DNA of 64,000 nt, taken from assembly GCF_035974275.1 (NCBI RefSeq), contig NZ_CP142422.1:806001-870000 (forward strand), in the 5' to 3' direction. The DNA comes from Chryseobacterium sp. MYb264 (lineage in GTDB: Bacteria > Bacteroidota > Bacteroidia > Flavobacteriales > Weeksellaceae). The position numbers were made by a program, and so were the translations under genes. This document shows, piece by piece, positions 16,830 through 24,083 of this stretch (positions within the stretch are counted from its first letter, which is position 1; each line of letters opens with the position of its first letter). Under the pieces are notes generated by a model. It saw only the letters and a list, made by a program, of their open reading frames with translations. It was not told the origin of the DNA and did no database searches.

Positions 16830-17831
16830 TTATTTTACTGAATTTTTTCTTATTAATTTCGCTGAAAAAGAAACTTTTTTTCCATTAGGGATATATTTAT
16901 TAATCTGAGCGTCAAGTAGTTTTACAGATTCCTGAGCCATTTCTGCCAAAGGCTGCTGAACATAATCAATTTCTGTGGGAAAAAGTTTGTAGGCTTCTGT
17001 TTCATCAAATGCAATCACCGATATGTCCTGAGGAACGCGGATGTTATTTTTGTTCAAATAGCTAAGTCCTGCCACGGCAAGCTTGTTACTGGAAAAATAA
17101 ATCGCGGTGCTGCGGGAGATTTTTTTAAGACTTTTTGCAAGCTCTGTGTCAATATCTTTAGCGATATTATGGATACCTATTAAAACTTTTTTATGATGAA
17201 TCGTGGAGGATGCAATCTGCCGGTCAAATCCTTCCTGTCTGTCTAATAAGTGTTGAAGTTTAGTATCATAGCCGACATAGATAATTTCTTCAAAATTTTT
17301 CTCAATTAAAAACTCGCAAATGTATTCTGAAATCTCAGCATTATTGATCATAACCCCGGGGATGGCCACATTTTTCAAATACCGGTCAACGGTGATAATC
17401 GGGTATTCTTCCTTAATCAGTTTTCTGATGGCATCATCAGAATCTACCACAGGAGCCACTATCATTCCGTCTACCTGCTGTTCCGAAAAAAGTTCGGTTA
17501 GTTTTCTAAATTTTTCCGGATTCTCATCTGAACTTCCTATCAGAAGCGTATAGCCCAGTTTCATTGCTTCATCTTCTATATTTCTTGCGATATGAGAATA
17601 AAAGTCGTTGGAGATATCTGCAACAATAAGCCCGATCAGTTTACTTTTATTGGTCTTAAGACTTTTGGCGATCTTATTGGGGATATAGTTAATCGTTTCA
17701 GCCACGTCCAGTATTTTTTTCTTGGTGGCTTCACTGATGCGGCTTCCTTCTTTTCTGTTGAGCACATAAGAAACCGTTGCTACGGATACTCCGGCAATTT
17801 TTGCGATATCTTTAATGGAAGCTCTTTTCAT
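16830..17831 (-). CDS. LacI-family transcriptional regulator
   Basis: A 333-residue repressor starting at the ATG at 17831 (MKRASIKDIAKIAGVSVATVSYVLN); a longer start at 17876 adds a non-conserved leader. Residues 3-50 form the LacI helix-turn-helix plus hinge (NYIPNKIAKSLK), followed by a periplasmic-binding-protein-like effector domain (LIGLIVADISNDFY, DGMIVAPV, DISVIAFDE). It is encoded directly upstream of the sugar operon in the same direction. Palindromic operators before the kinase and 225 bp upstream of this gene suggest control of both itself and the operon, with a sugar or sugar phosphate as effector. Confidence 0.93.
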   Translation of the reverse strand: MKRASIKDIAKIAGVSVATVSYVLNRKEGSRISEATKKKILDVAETINYIPNKIAKSLKTNKSKLIGLIVADISNDFYSHIARNIEDEAMKLGYTLLIGSSDENPEKFRKLTELFSEQQVDGMIVAPVVDSDDAIRKLIKEEYPIITVDRYLKNVAIPGVMINNAEISEYICEFLIEKNFEEIIYVGYDTKLQHLLDRQEGFDRQIASSTIHHKKVLIGIHNIAKDIDTELAKSLKKISRSTAIYFSSNKLAVAGLSYLNKNNIRVPQDISVIAFDETEAYKLFPTEIDYVQQPLAEMAQESVKLLDAQINKYIPNGKKVSFSAKLIRKNSVK

Positions 17832-17849
17832 AGAAAATGATTTACTGTA

Positions 17850-17857
17850 CAAAAGTA
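17850..17857 (-). promoter_or_regulatory. Putative -7 box for LacI regulator gene
   Basis: The minus-strand word TACTTTTG fits the Bacteroidota -7 consensus TAnnTTTG and lies 19-26 bp before the chosen ATG. No convincing -33 TTTG was found at the standard distance. Confidence 0.4.
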
Positions 17858-18054
17858 TTTCATAAAATAGGTACAATACAATACCCTATTTTTTTTGGCT
17901 ATTTAAAAAAATATTGTACTTTCGCGGATTTTTGAATTGAAACTCTTTTTATATTTAATTTGCTGTTTACTAATTTGTTATAGTGGTGACTGATTCTTTT
18001 GTATTAATTTTATGTTAAATAAATATGAACCATAGCGATGATTTATGCTAAATT

Positions 18055-18068
18055 AGGTTAAACGTTTA
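18055..18068. promoter_or_regulatory. Second LacI-type operator
   Basis: AGGTTAAACGTTTA repeats exactly the 14-nt string found before the kinase gene. It lies about 225 bp upstream of the LacI gene, possibly an auxiliary operator allowing looping or autoregulation. Confidence 0.6.
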
Positions 18069-18148
18069 TCCTTATAAAAAGTAAAAAATAGTAAAATTTA
18101 TCCTTATTTTACGCTTTAAAGTCTCTGAAAACTATTAATTGCCTGAGG

Positions 18149-18328
18149 TCAATCAATAAAATGTTCCACTGGATCAACAGGGACGCTCTTCAGTCCGTCT
18201 AAAAAAGATGAAACTCCTAGAGGTTTTAACCAACATGGATGATCAATTTCGGCTAAGGCCTCCATTCGATGTGAAATTTTTTCATCCGGCTGAAGCCTAA
18301 CGTTATTGATGCACATATTAATAATCAT
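18149..18328 (-). CDS. Small hypothetical protein (59 residues)
   Basis: An uninterrupted ORF starting MIINMCINNVRLQPDEKIS and ending with SVPVDPVEHFID. Its composition (few lysine/asparagine runs, several Trp, Cys, Pro and His residues) looks protein-like, and its GC content exceeds the flanking AT-rich spacer. No ribosome-binding site or promoter is obvious, and I do not recognise the family. It may be a real short gene, or the 3' fragment of a decayed gene next to a repeat element. Confidence 0.4.
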   Translation of the reverse strand: MIINMCINNVRLQPDEKISHRMEALAEIDHPCWLKPLGVSSFLDGLKSVPVDPVEHFID

Positions 18329-18402
18329 AAAATCAATATTCTAAATTGTTATTGTTGCTTTTAATCGGAATCATATTATTTATAATTAAAAGTTGGATTA
18401 AG

Positions 18403-18662
18403 AGTCTGTTTATATTTTATTTATATTGCATTTATTGATTGAGCGAAGGTTTTTACCTAATGCTTTTTTTTGACGCAAAGTTTTAGCTGAAAAGCACAGT
18501 TATATTTTAGTGAGCAAAGCAGAATCAACAAGTCGATTTGATGAAGCTGTATTTTCAAGCTTCGCGAAGCAAATTCATTTGTCTTTGCCTTCTAAAAAAA
18601 GCAGAAAGCCATAAAATCTTTGCGTTTTAAAAAAACGCATTAATCAAAATTTTAAACGGGCT
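18403..18662. mobile_element. MITE-like element with CTGTTT inverted ends
   Basis: The left end AGTCTGTTTATATTTTA and the right end (reverse complement AGCCCGTTTAAAATTTTG) are imperfect inverted repeats. They are followed inward by a second inverted pair around ACGCAAAG/CTTTGCGT and TAATGC. The flanks read TTAAG and CTAAG, close to a 5-bp duplication. The ends match the better-preserved element at 37711-37900. No coding capacity is visible. Confidence 0.5.
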
Positions 18663-18699
18663 CTAAGTCTTATCGAAATATTTATTGTAGATTTTACTT

Positions 18700-18810
18700 T
18701 ATCTTTGGTTTCTCTTTTAAGCGTATTTTTCACTTCCTGTTCTCGTTTTGGCTCGCCAGGTCTTCACATATACGAAGTAAAAAATACATCATAAAATAAT
18801 ATATAATAGA
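18700..18810. repeat. Repeat fragment shared with the 37.7-kb element
   Basis: The words AGCGTATTTTTCACTTCCT and CGAAGTAAAAAATACATC correspond to AGCGTATTTTTCACTTCCT and CGAAGCAAAAAATCCATC inside the element at 37711-37900, with similar spacing. Together with the neighbouring 18403-18662 element it suggests a rearranged pair of small elements in the 1-kb gap upstream of the Crp-like gene. Confidence 0.5.
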
Positions 18811-18843
18811 AAGCTAGTACAATTTAACCACGCTATAAAATTA

Positions 18844-19407
18844 ATGGACATAAACGAAATTCTTGATTCGATTTATAAACTGCCGGAGTCTTCAAAGGAA
18901 AATTTGCAACAGTATATTACCGAAGTTTCCTTCCCTAAGTCCTTTGGTCTCATGGAAGCGGATAAAGTGATTCCTTATATTTATTTTATTAAAAAAGGAA
19001 TGGTACGTGCCTATGCTTCAAGGGAAGGAAATGATATCACTTTCTGGTTTGGACATGAGGGCGAAACAGTTGTTTCGATGAAAAGTTATGTGGAAGACAA
19101 ACCCGGTTACGAAAATATCGAACTTCTTGAAGATTGTGAACTTTATAAGCTGGAAACTCAAACTTTAAGAAAATTATTCAATGAAGATATTCATATTGCC
19201 AATTGGGGAAGAAAATTTGCGGAACGTGAACTGGTAAAAACAGAAGAGCTTATCATCTCAAGACAATTCAAAACCTCTTTGGAACGGTACAAAGATCTGA
19301 TGCGCGATAAACCAAGTCTTTTAAGGAGAGTTCAGCTGGGACATATTGCCTCTTATTTAGGAATTACGCAGGTGAGTTTGAGTAGAATTCGGGCGGAGAT
19401 TAAGTGA
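18844..19407 (+). CDS. Crp/Fnr-family transcriptional regulator
   Basis: A 187-residue regulator. Residues about 25-115 form a cyclic-nucleotide-binding-type beta-roll (FIKKGMVRAYASREGNDITFWFG, LLEDCELYKLE), and residues about 125-187 form a short winged helix region ending LGHIASYLGITQVSLSRIRAEI. The phosphate-binding cassette of true cAMP receptors is not conserved, as in most small Bacteroidota members, so the effector is unknown. It stands 200 bp upstream of an SMR exporter on the same strand, which could be a target. Confidence 0.88.
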   Translation: MDINEILDSIYKLPESSKENLQQYITEVSFPKSFGLMEADKVIPYIYFIKKGMVRAYASREGNDITFWFGHEGETVVSMKSYVEDKPGYENIELLEDCELYKLETQTLRKLFNEDIHIANWGRKFAERELVKTEELIISRQFKTSLERYKDLMRDKPSLLRRVQLGHIASYLGITQVSLSRIRAEIK

Positions 19408-19428
19408 GGGGTTGGGTTATAGTGTTGG

Positions 19429-19480
19429 AGAGTTTGAGGGTCTTAGAGTTTGAGGGTCTTAGAGTTTGGGAGTCTGAGTG
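19429..19480. repeat. Short tandem repeat, about 16-bp unit
   Basis: Roughly three degenerate units of GAGTTTGAGGGTCTTA follow the Crp-like stop codon. Units are contiguous without spacers, so this is a minisatellite-like tract rather than a CRISPR. Confidence 0.65.
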
Positions 19481-19607
19481 TAAAGAGGTTTAGAGTATAT
19501 ATTGCTTTTTGATGTTTTTGCATTACTAAAAATAAATTCATTTTTTAACAATTGTAAAATTTTCTACGCTTCTAAATTCGGAACTTTGCGCGAGAAAATT
19601 ATAAAAA

Positions 19608-19934
19608 ATGAATTGGATTATCTTAATTATCGCAGGATTATTTGAAGTCGCATTTGCGTCATGTTTGGGAAAAGTAAAGGAAACTTCCGGAAACATCATG
19701 TATTTATGGTTTGCGGGATTTCTTATTTCTTTAACGGTAAGTATGCTTTTACTCATTAAAGCGACTCAAACTTTACCCATTGGAACCGCATATGCAGTCT
19801 GGACGGGTATTGGAGCGATAGGAACCGTCTTAATGGGCATTTTTTTCTTTAAAGATCCTGTTAGTTTCTGGAGAATATTTTTCATCATAACATTGGTGGG
19901 GTCTGTGATCGGATTAAAATTTGTTTCTCACTAA
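19608..19934 (+). CDS. SMR-family small multidrug/guanidinium-type exporter
   Basis: A 108-residue protein with four transmembrane helices. The essential glutamate of SMR transporters is present (Glu13 in AGLFEVAFAS), and helix 3 carries LPIGTAYAVWTGIGAIGTVLMGI, characteristic of the SugE/Gdx-like branch. It would exchange protons for guanidinium-like or quaternary cations as an antiparallel dimer. The Trp that often follows Glu13 in guanidinium exporters is absent, so specificity is uncertain. It is a single gene with no partner SMR subunit and no riboswitch seen upstream. Confidence 0.88.
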   Translation: MNWIILIIAGLFEVAFASCLGKVKETSGNIMYLWFAGFLISLTVSMLLLIKATQTLPIGTAYAVWTGIGAIGTVLMGIFFFKDPVSFWRIFFIITLVGSVIGLKFVSH

Positions 19935-19980
19935 GTAAAGAATTATATTTTTTTCATATCTTAGTGAAAATTTTTAAGTT

Positions 19981-20697
19981 ATGAAAAAAGCTTTATTCTT
20001 ATTATTAGCAGGCGGTTTGTTATCTGCACAAACCTCGGAGTTGATCTCTTACGACTGGTACATGACTAAAATGGTGACCAACAGCGGACAAACGACAGAT
20101 GTTCCAACAAAAGACGGTGGCATTCAGGCATCCAATTTTGTAGCAAACGGTGGCACGAGTTTCACTTTTAGTTCAAAGTACTTTAACACCGCTACATTAG
20201 GATTCAATACCATGCCGGGAAGTACGTACATCACTAAATCTTCAGGAAGCTGTACCTCAGCGGTCTATAATGGAACTAATGCAACAGCAGTAGCAGATTA
20301 TGATCAGAAAAACTGTAATCTTTACACAAATTCAACTCCACAATCATTCTATCATTATGAAATTCAAACAAGTGGTAACACAAAAACATTGATTATGACG
20401 GCTCCGCTTGGAGATAAGTTCTATTATAATGGTGTGCCATCGGCTGTATTGGGAACGAGTGAAACCGGAGTGAAGAGCAAAACATTCTCTGCTTATCCAA
20501 ATCCAGTAAGAGAAACATTAACGATTGACCATGTGGCTAAAAATGTTCCTGTAAAAATCTATGATCTGTCAGGAAAACTATTGATTGAAACAAAAACAAC
20601 GGATAGTAAAACAACGATCAATACTAATGATTTACCGAAAGGACAATATATTTTGTCTGTAGAAAATTATAAAGGTCAGGCCTTTATCAAAAACTAA
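19981..20697 (+). CDS. Secreted protein with T9SS type A sorting domain
   Basis: A 238-residue protein with a signal peptide (MKKALFLLLAGGLLSA), a roughly 140-residue unrecognised domain containing two cysteine positions (SGSCTS, QKNCNL), and a C-terminal type IX sorting domain from about residue 165 (SAYPNPVRETLTI, VKIYDLSGKLL, TINTNDLPKGQYILSVE). T9SS moves such proteins across the outer membrane and anchors or releases them. The N-terminal domain resembles small beta-rich flavobacterial proteins of unknown function. It lies 46 bp after the SMR gene but is likely independent. Confidence 0.85.
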   Translation: MKKALFLLLAGGLLSAQTSELISYDWYMTKMVTNSGQTTDVPTKDGGIQASNFVANGGTSFTFSSKYFNTATLGFNTMPGSTYITKSSGSCTSAVYNGTNATAVADYDQKNCNLYTNSTPQSFYHYEIQTSGNTKTLIMTAPLGDKFYYNGVPSAVLGTSETGVKSKTFSAYPNPVRETLTIDHVAKNVPVKIYDLSGKLLIETKTTDSKTTINTNDLPKGQYILSVENYKGQAFIKN

Positions 20698-20718
20698 AAC
20701 TTCAATCAAATTAATAAA

Positions 20719-20751
20719 AAAAACACGTCTTCTAATCGGAGACGTGTTTTT
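20719..20751. terminator. Bidirectional terminator
   Basis: A 12-bp perfect stem (AAAAACACGTCT with AGACGTGTTTTT) around a 9-nt loop, between the convergent T9SS cargo and methyltransferase genes. Confidence 0.88.
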
Positions 20752-20754
20752 GTT

Positions 20755-21522
20755 TTATTTCTTAAAAACTACAGGAAGAATCTCATTCGTTCTTAACCCA
20801 TATTTTTTGATTTCCTCTGCTGAGAATTTTTGTGAATAGAAATTAGGTTCTGTTTCAAAACCAACCTTTCTTAAGCGGTCGAAATAATCCATTCCGTACC
20901 AGCGAACGTGGTCATATTGTCCAAAATGCTTCTGTCTTTCTTTCGGATCTTTTATGGTAAAATCTTCATAGGTCTTCTCCAATGAATTTTTCATCGGAAC
21001 CTGAAGAATTCCCCATCCTCCCGGACGTAAGACACGATAAAGCTCACTCATTGCTTTTGCATCGTCTTCAATATGCTCCAATACGTGGTTGCAGAAAATA
21101 ATATCAAAACTTTCATCTGCAAACGGGAGATCCAGAATATCTGCTTTTACATCAACAATCGGAGAGAATAAATCCGCGGAAATATAATCCAGATTTTTCA
21201 TCCGTTTAAACTTTCTCAAAAACTCCTGTTCGGGAGCAATGTGAAGAACTTTATAGTTTTTAATGAAAAAATCGGTTTCGTTTTGAAGATACAGCCACAT
21301 CTGGCGGTGTCTTTCCAAACTCAACGTTCCCGGGGAAAGTGCATTTTCACGCTGTTTTCCGTATCCATACGGAAGGAATTTACGATAATATCTTCCGTCT
21401 ATAGGATCCTGAAACTGATCACCTTTAAAAAACTGATAAATAAGAGGTCGCGCCCAGATACTCATCTTAATAAGCATCGGACGTGGAATTTTATTTAATA
21501 AAAGTTTAGTGACTTTTTTCAT
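20755..21522 (-). CDS. Class I SAM-dependent methyltransferase
   Basis: A 255-residue protein with a Rossmann-type methyltransferase core: VLHIAPEQEFLRKFK (motif I variant), YISADLFSPIVDVKADILDLPF and the motif FCNHVLEHIEDDAKAMSELYRVLRPGG typical of ubiE-like small-molecule methyltransferases. The substrate is not evident. Its ATG overlaps the map stop codon by one base (TAATG), so it is translated from the same mRNA as methionine aminopeptidase. Confidence 0.88.
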   Translation of the reverse strand: MKKVTKLLLNKIPRPMLIKMSIWARPLIYQFFKGDQFQDPIDGRYYRKFLPYGYGKQRENALSPGTLSLERHRQMWLYLQNETDFFIKNYKVLHIAPEQEFLRKFKRMKNLDYISADLFSPIVDVKADILDLPFADESFDIIFCNHVLEHIEDDAKAMSELYRVLRPGGWGILQVPMKNSLEKTYEDFTIKDPKERQKHFGQYDHVRWYGMDYFDRLRKVGFETEPNFYSQKFSAEEIKKYGLRTNEILPVVFKK

Positions 21523-22331
21523 TAAAAATCCAATTGGAAAGCTTTTTCTTCATCACTTACGATTCCCAACGCTTCGTATACATAGTCGAATGTAGAAAGC
21601 AATACCGGCTTACCGTTGATTACCGCTACATCATGTTCGAAGTGTGCAGAAGGCTTATTGTCTAAAGTAGTGACCGTCCAGCCATCTTCATGGAATTTCA
21701 CTTTTTCAGTTCCAAGGTTGATCATAGGTTCGATTGCAATAGCTAAACCGTCTTTGATCACCTTACCACTTCCCTGTTTTCCATAGTTCGGAACTTGGGG
21801 ATCTTCATGCATTTTTTTACCTAAACCATGTCCCACCAGTTCTCTTACAACACCGTAACCTTCTTTTTCGCAATGTGCCTGAATAGCATGAGAAATATCT
21901 CCTATCCTTTTGCCTCTAATACATTGTTCAATCCCTTTGTAAAGAGATTCTTTGGCAACCTTCAGTAATTTTTTAGTTTCTGGAGTCACTTCACCAATTT
22001 CAAAAGTGTATGCGTGATCTCCTACGTATCCGTTTAAGATAACTCCACAATCCACAGAAAGTACATCACCTTCCTTCACGATATCCTTATTCGGAAAACC
22101 ATGAACCACCTGGTCATTTGGAGAAATACATAAGGAATTAGGGAAACCTCCATATCCTAAAAATGCAGGTTCGGCGCCGTGATCTTTAATGAAATCGTAT
22201 GCTAATTTATCTAAATATAAAGTGGTAATTCCCGGTTTGATCTCTTTTGCCAACATTCCTAATGTTTTTGAAACCAAACGGGCACTTTCCTTCATAAGAC
22301 GTAATTCGTCTATTGTTTTTAATTGAATCAT
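21522..22331 (-). CDS. map: Type I methionine aminopeptidase
   Basis: A 269-residue cytosolic dimetal enzyme that removes initiator methionine from new proteins. All five metal ligands are visible: Asp94 and Asp105 (SVDCGVILNGYVGDH), His168 (GHGLGKKMHEDP), Glu201 (IEPM) and Glu232 (HFEHDV), along with His77. Length and lack of an N-terminal extension fit bacterial MetAP-I. It is co-transcribed with the downstream methyltransferase through a 1-base overlap. It is essential in most bacteria. Confidence 0.97.
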   Translation of the reverse strand: MIQLKTIDELRLMKESARLVSKTLGMLAKEIKPGITTLYLDKLAYDFIKDHGAEPAFLGYGGFPNSLCISPNDQVVHGFPNKDIVKEGDVLSVDCGVILNGYVGDHAYTFEIGEVTPETKKLLKVAKESLYKGIEQCIRGKRIGDISHAIQAHCEKEGYGVVRELVGHGLGKKMHEDPQVPNYGKQGSGKVIKDGLAIAIEPMINLGTEKVKFHEDGWTVTTLDNKPSAHFEHDVAVINGKPVLLSTFDYVYEALGIVSDEEKAFQLDF

Positions 22332-22342
22332 GCTCTAATTTA

Positions 22343-22376
22343 TAAATGTAACAGTATAACAGTGTATCAGTGTAAC
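22343..22376. repeat. Short tandem GTAACAGTAT-type repeat
   Basis: Degenerate roughly 10-bp units (GTAACAGTAT, AACAGTGTAT, CAGTGTAACA) lie in the spacer upstream of map. This is a simple-sequence tract without further structure. Confidence 0.5.
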
Positions 22377-22434
22377 AACAATTGCCTTCCTGATTAGTAA
22401 ATGGTTATATTGGTAAATTGCTACATAGGATATT

Positions 22435-22866
22435 CTACCAGAATAGTCCTTTTTTCTTTTCTTTTTTAAGCTTCGAATATGCCAAAACTTCTTTACCCTC
22501 TACACGGAATTCTATTCTTTCCTGAATGATATTGTAGATTTCACCCCAACCTGGGAACCCTCCCAAATTTCTATCATCAATAAACCAATCTGCATCTAAT
22601 TTTCTTGATTGATTGGCCGAATCAAAAACTTCCCCCTCAAAGCTTGAATTCACTGCATAGAATTCAATTCCGTTTTGTTTGCAGAATTCTACTGCTTCGT
22701 CTAATGTTTTTCCATGTCTGTAGGTCCAGAGAATTAATCTGAAGCCCTCCGCCTGAAGTCTTCTTAATGTTTCGAAGGCAAAAATTTTCGCTTTGCCAAT
22801 TGCCGGATAAGCATCATCTACAATTGTTCCGTCAAAATCAACAGCAATTTTCTTGTTATTTAACAT
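22435..22866 (-). CDS. HAD-like phosphatase (BT0820-type)
   Basis: A 143-residue HAD-superfamily hydrolase. The start at 22866 puts the nucleophile motif IAVDFDGTIVDD (Asp8, Asp10) at the N-terminus; a longer in-frame start adds an unrelated leader. LILWTYRHGKTLDEAVEFCKQ provides motif II (Thr), and DADWFIDDRNLGGFPGW provides the acidic motif IV. There is no large cap domain, so it probably acts on a nucleotide-like or sugar phosphate. The basic tail KLKKEKKKG is unusual. It has its own transcription unit between map and the desaturase. Confidence 0.82.
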   Translation of the reverse strand: MLNNKKIAVDFDGTIVDDAYPAIGKAKIFAFETLRRLQAEGFRLILWTYRHGKTLDEAVEFCKQNGIEFYAVNSSFEGEVFDSANQSRKLDADWFIDDRNLGGFPGWGEIYNIIQERIEFRVEGKEVLAYSKLKKEKKKGLFW

Positions 22867-22900
22867 TTTGTCTTTTTTTAGCTTTGCAAAGATAAGAAAT

Positions 22901-22936
22901 AAAAAGAGTGCCAAAAAACTCCAGCACTCCTCTTTT
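22901..22936 (-). terminator. Terminator of acyl-ACP desaturase gene
   Basis: AAAAGAGTGC pairs with GCACTCCTCTTTT (one bulge) and is followed by T-rich sequence on the minus strand, just after the desaturase stop. Confidence 0.7.
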
Positions 22937-22957
22937 ATAATTTAATGATAATATGGA

Positions 22958-23938
22958 TTAACTTTTCACCCAATTGAACTGGAACTGAAGATCCGGTGTG
23001 GAAATTCTGTCTGTGATTTTTTGTAATCGTCCGGGTAGTTTCATAAGATATTCCTGCGCTTTTTCAGCCTTTTCTGTAAGACCTTTCACATGTTCAATTT
23101 TCCATTCGTCTAACAGATCTTTTAAAATATTGATATAATCCTGACCGGTGTACACCATACATCTTTGTGCTGCATCTGAGAAATGCCCCCAAAGTTCACC
23201 TGCTGCCTGACCGGACTGTCTCATCATGTGAGCCGGCATTACAATCTTTTTACGCATCATGTCCTCGAATGCCAGGATCATTTCTGAAGGATCTATTTCT
23301 AAAATTTTTGCTACGAAATATTTGTATGCTTTGGCGTGTCTTGCCTCGTCTGCTGCAATTACCCCACACATTTTAGCCAGTTTTGTATTTCCTGATTGTT
23401 TTGCCAGGGTTCCTACTCTTCTGTGAGAGATATTGGTTGCTGTCTCCTGAAAACTTGTATAAACAAAATTTCGGTAAGGATCCATACTTGTTCCCAGGTC
23501 GAATCCGTCATTGATTAAATATTGAGTTGTAATTTCAACTTCTCTCATATTTACTCTTCCACACAGATAAAGATACTTATTCAAAAGATCTCCGTGTCTG
23601 TTTTCTTCAGCTGTCCAGGCTCTTACCCAGTTTGCCCAGCCAATTTCAGGTTTTTCCTGATCTACGCCTTCAACTCCCATCAGCCATGATTCGTATGATG
23701 GCAATGCTTCTTCCGTAATACAGTCTCCGATTAAGGTCACAAATAAATCGTAAGGCATTTCACGGGCAAAGGTCTGAATTTCTTCAAGATCGTGCTTAAA
23801 TTCTGTGCTTGATGGATCAGGAAGATAATCTGAAGGCTGCCAGATCTTCTCGATTGGCGTTAAAAATTTATCCAGAAAAGAACCTACCTCCTTTTCCAAT
23901 ATTCCCATTACTTCTTTCCTAACAAGCTTCTGATACAT
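22958..23938 (-). CDS. Acyl-ACP desaturase (ferritin-like diiron)
   Basis: A 326-residue soluble fatty-acid desaturase of the plant stearoyl-ACP type. The two diiron motifs EENRH (residues 111-115) and DEARH (197-201) are at the expected spacing, with further ligands in TSFQETATNISHRR. It inserts a double bond into an acyl-ACP chain using O2 and ferredoxin, thus controlling membrane fluidity. FabI is encoded 14 kb away. A TAAATTTG -7 box lies 24-31 bp upstream of the start. Confidence 0.92.
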   Translation of the reverse strand: MYQKLVRKEVMGILEKEVGSFLDKFLTPIEKIWQPSDYLPDPSSTEFKHDLEEIQTFAREMPYDLFVTLIGDCITEEALPSYESWLMGVEGVDQEKPEIGWANWVRAWTAEENRHGDLLNKYLYLCGRVNMREVEITTQYLINDGFDLGTSMDPYRNFVYTSFQETATNISHRRVGTLAKQSGNTKLAKMCGVIAADEARHAKAYKYFVAKILEIDPSEMILAFEDMMRKKIVMPAHMMRQSGQAAGELWGHFSDAAQRCMVYTGQDYINILKDLLDEWKIEHVKGLTEKAEKAQEYLMKLPGRLQKITDRISTPDLQFQFNWVKS

Positions 23939-23961
23939 CGTATAATTTTGATTTCAATTTG

Positions 23962-23969
23962 CAAATTTA
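23962..23969 (-). promoter_or_regulatory. Putative -7 box for desaturase
   Basis: Minus-strand TAAATTTG matches the Bacteroidota consensus TAnnTTTG and is well placed for a short 5' leader. A -33 box is not clear. Confidence 0.45.
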
Positions 23970-24031
23970 AAATTTTATTTATTATTTATGCCATAATATT
24001 ATGTTAATTCTTTCTGATATTAATCATAAAA

Positions 24032-24060
24032 AAATGCCGCTATATAAATTATAACGGCAA
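24032..24060 (-). terminator. Terminator of gpmI
   Basis: TGCCGCTAT pairs with ATAACGGCA (one mismatch), followed by T7 on the minus strand after the gpmI stop. Confidence 0.7.
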
Positions 24061-24083
24061 ATTTTCTTTAATATTATTCAATT

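Noticed and set aside
19429..19480. Tandem repeat as a CRISPR array
   Set aside because: Units are contiguous and degenerate with no unique spacers, and no cas genes occur in the window.
19560..19607. Guanidine riboswitch before the SMR exporter
   Set aside because: The leader is short and shows no conserved riboswitch core; only a weak -7-like AACTTTGC is present.
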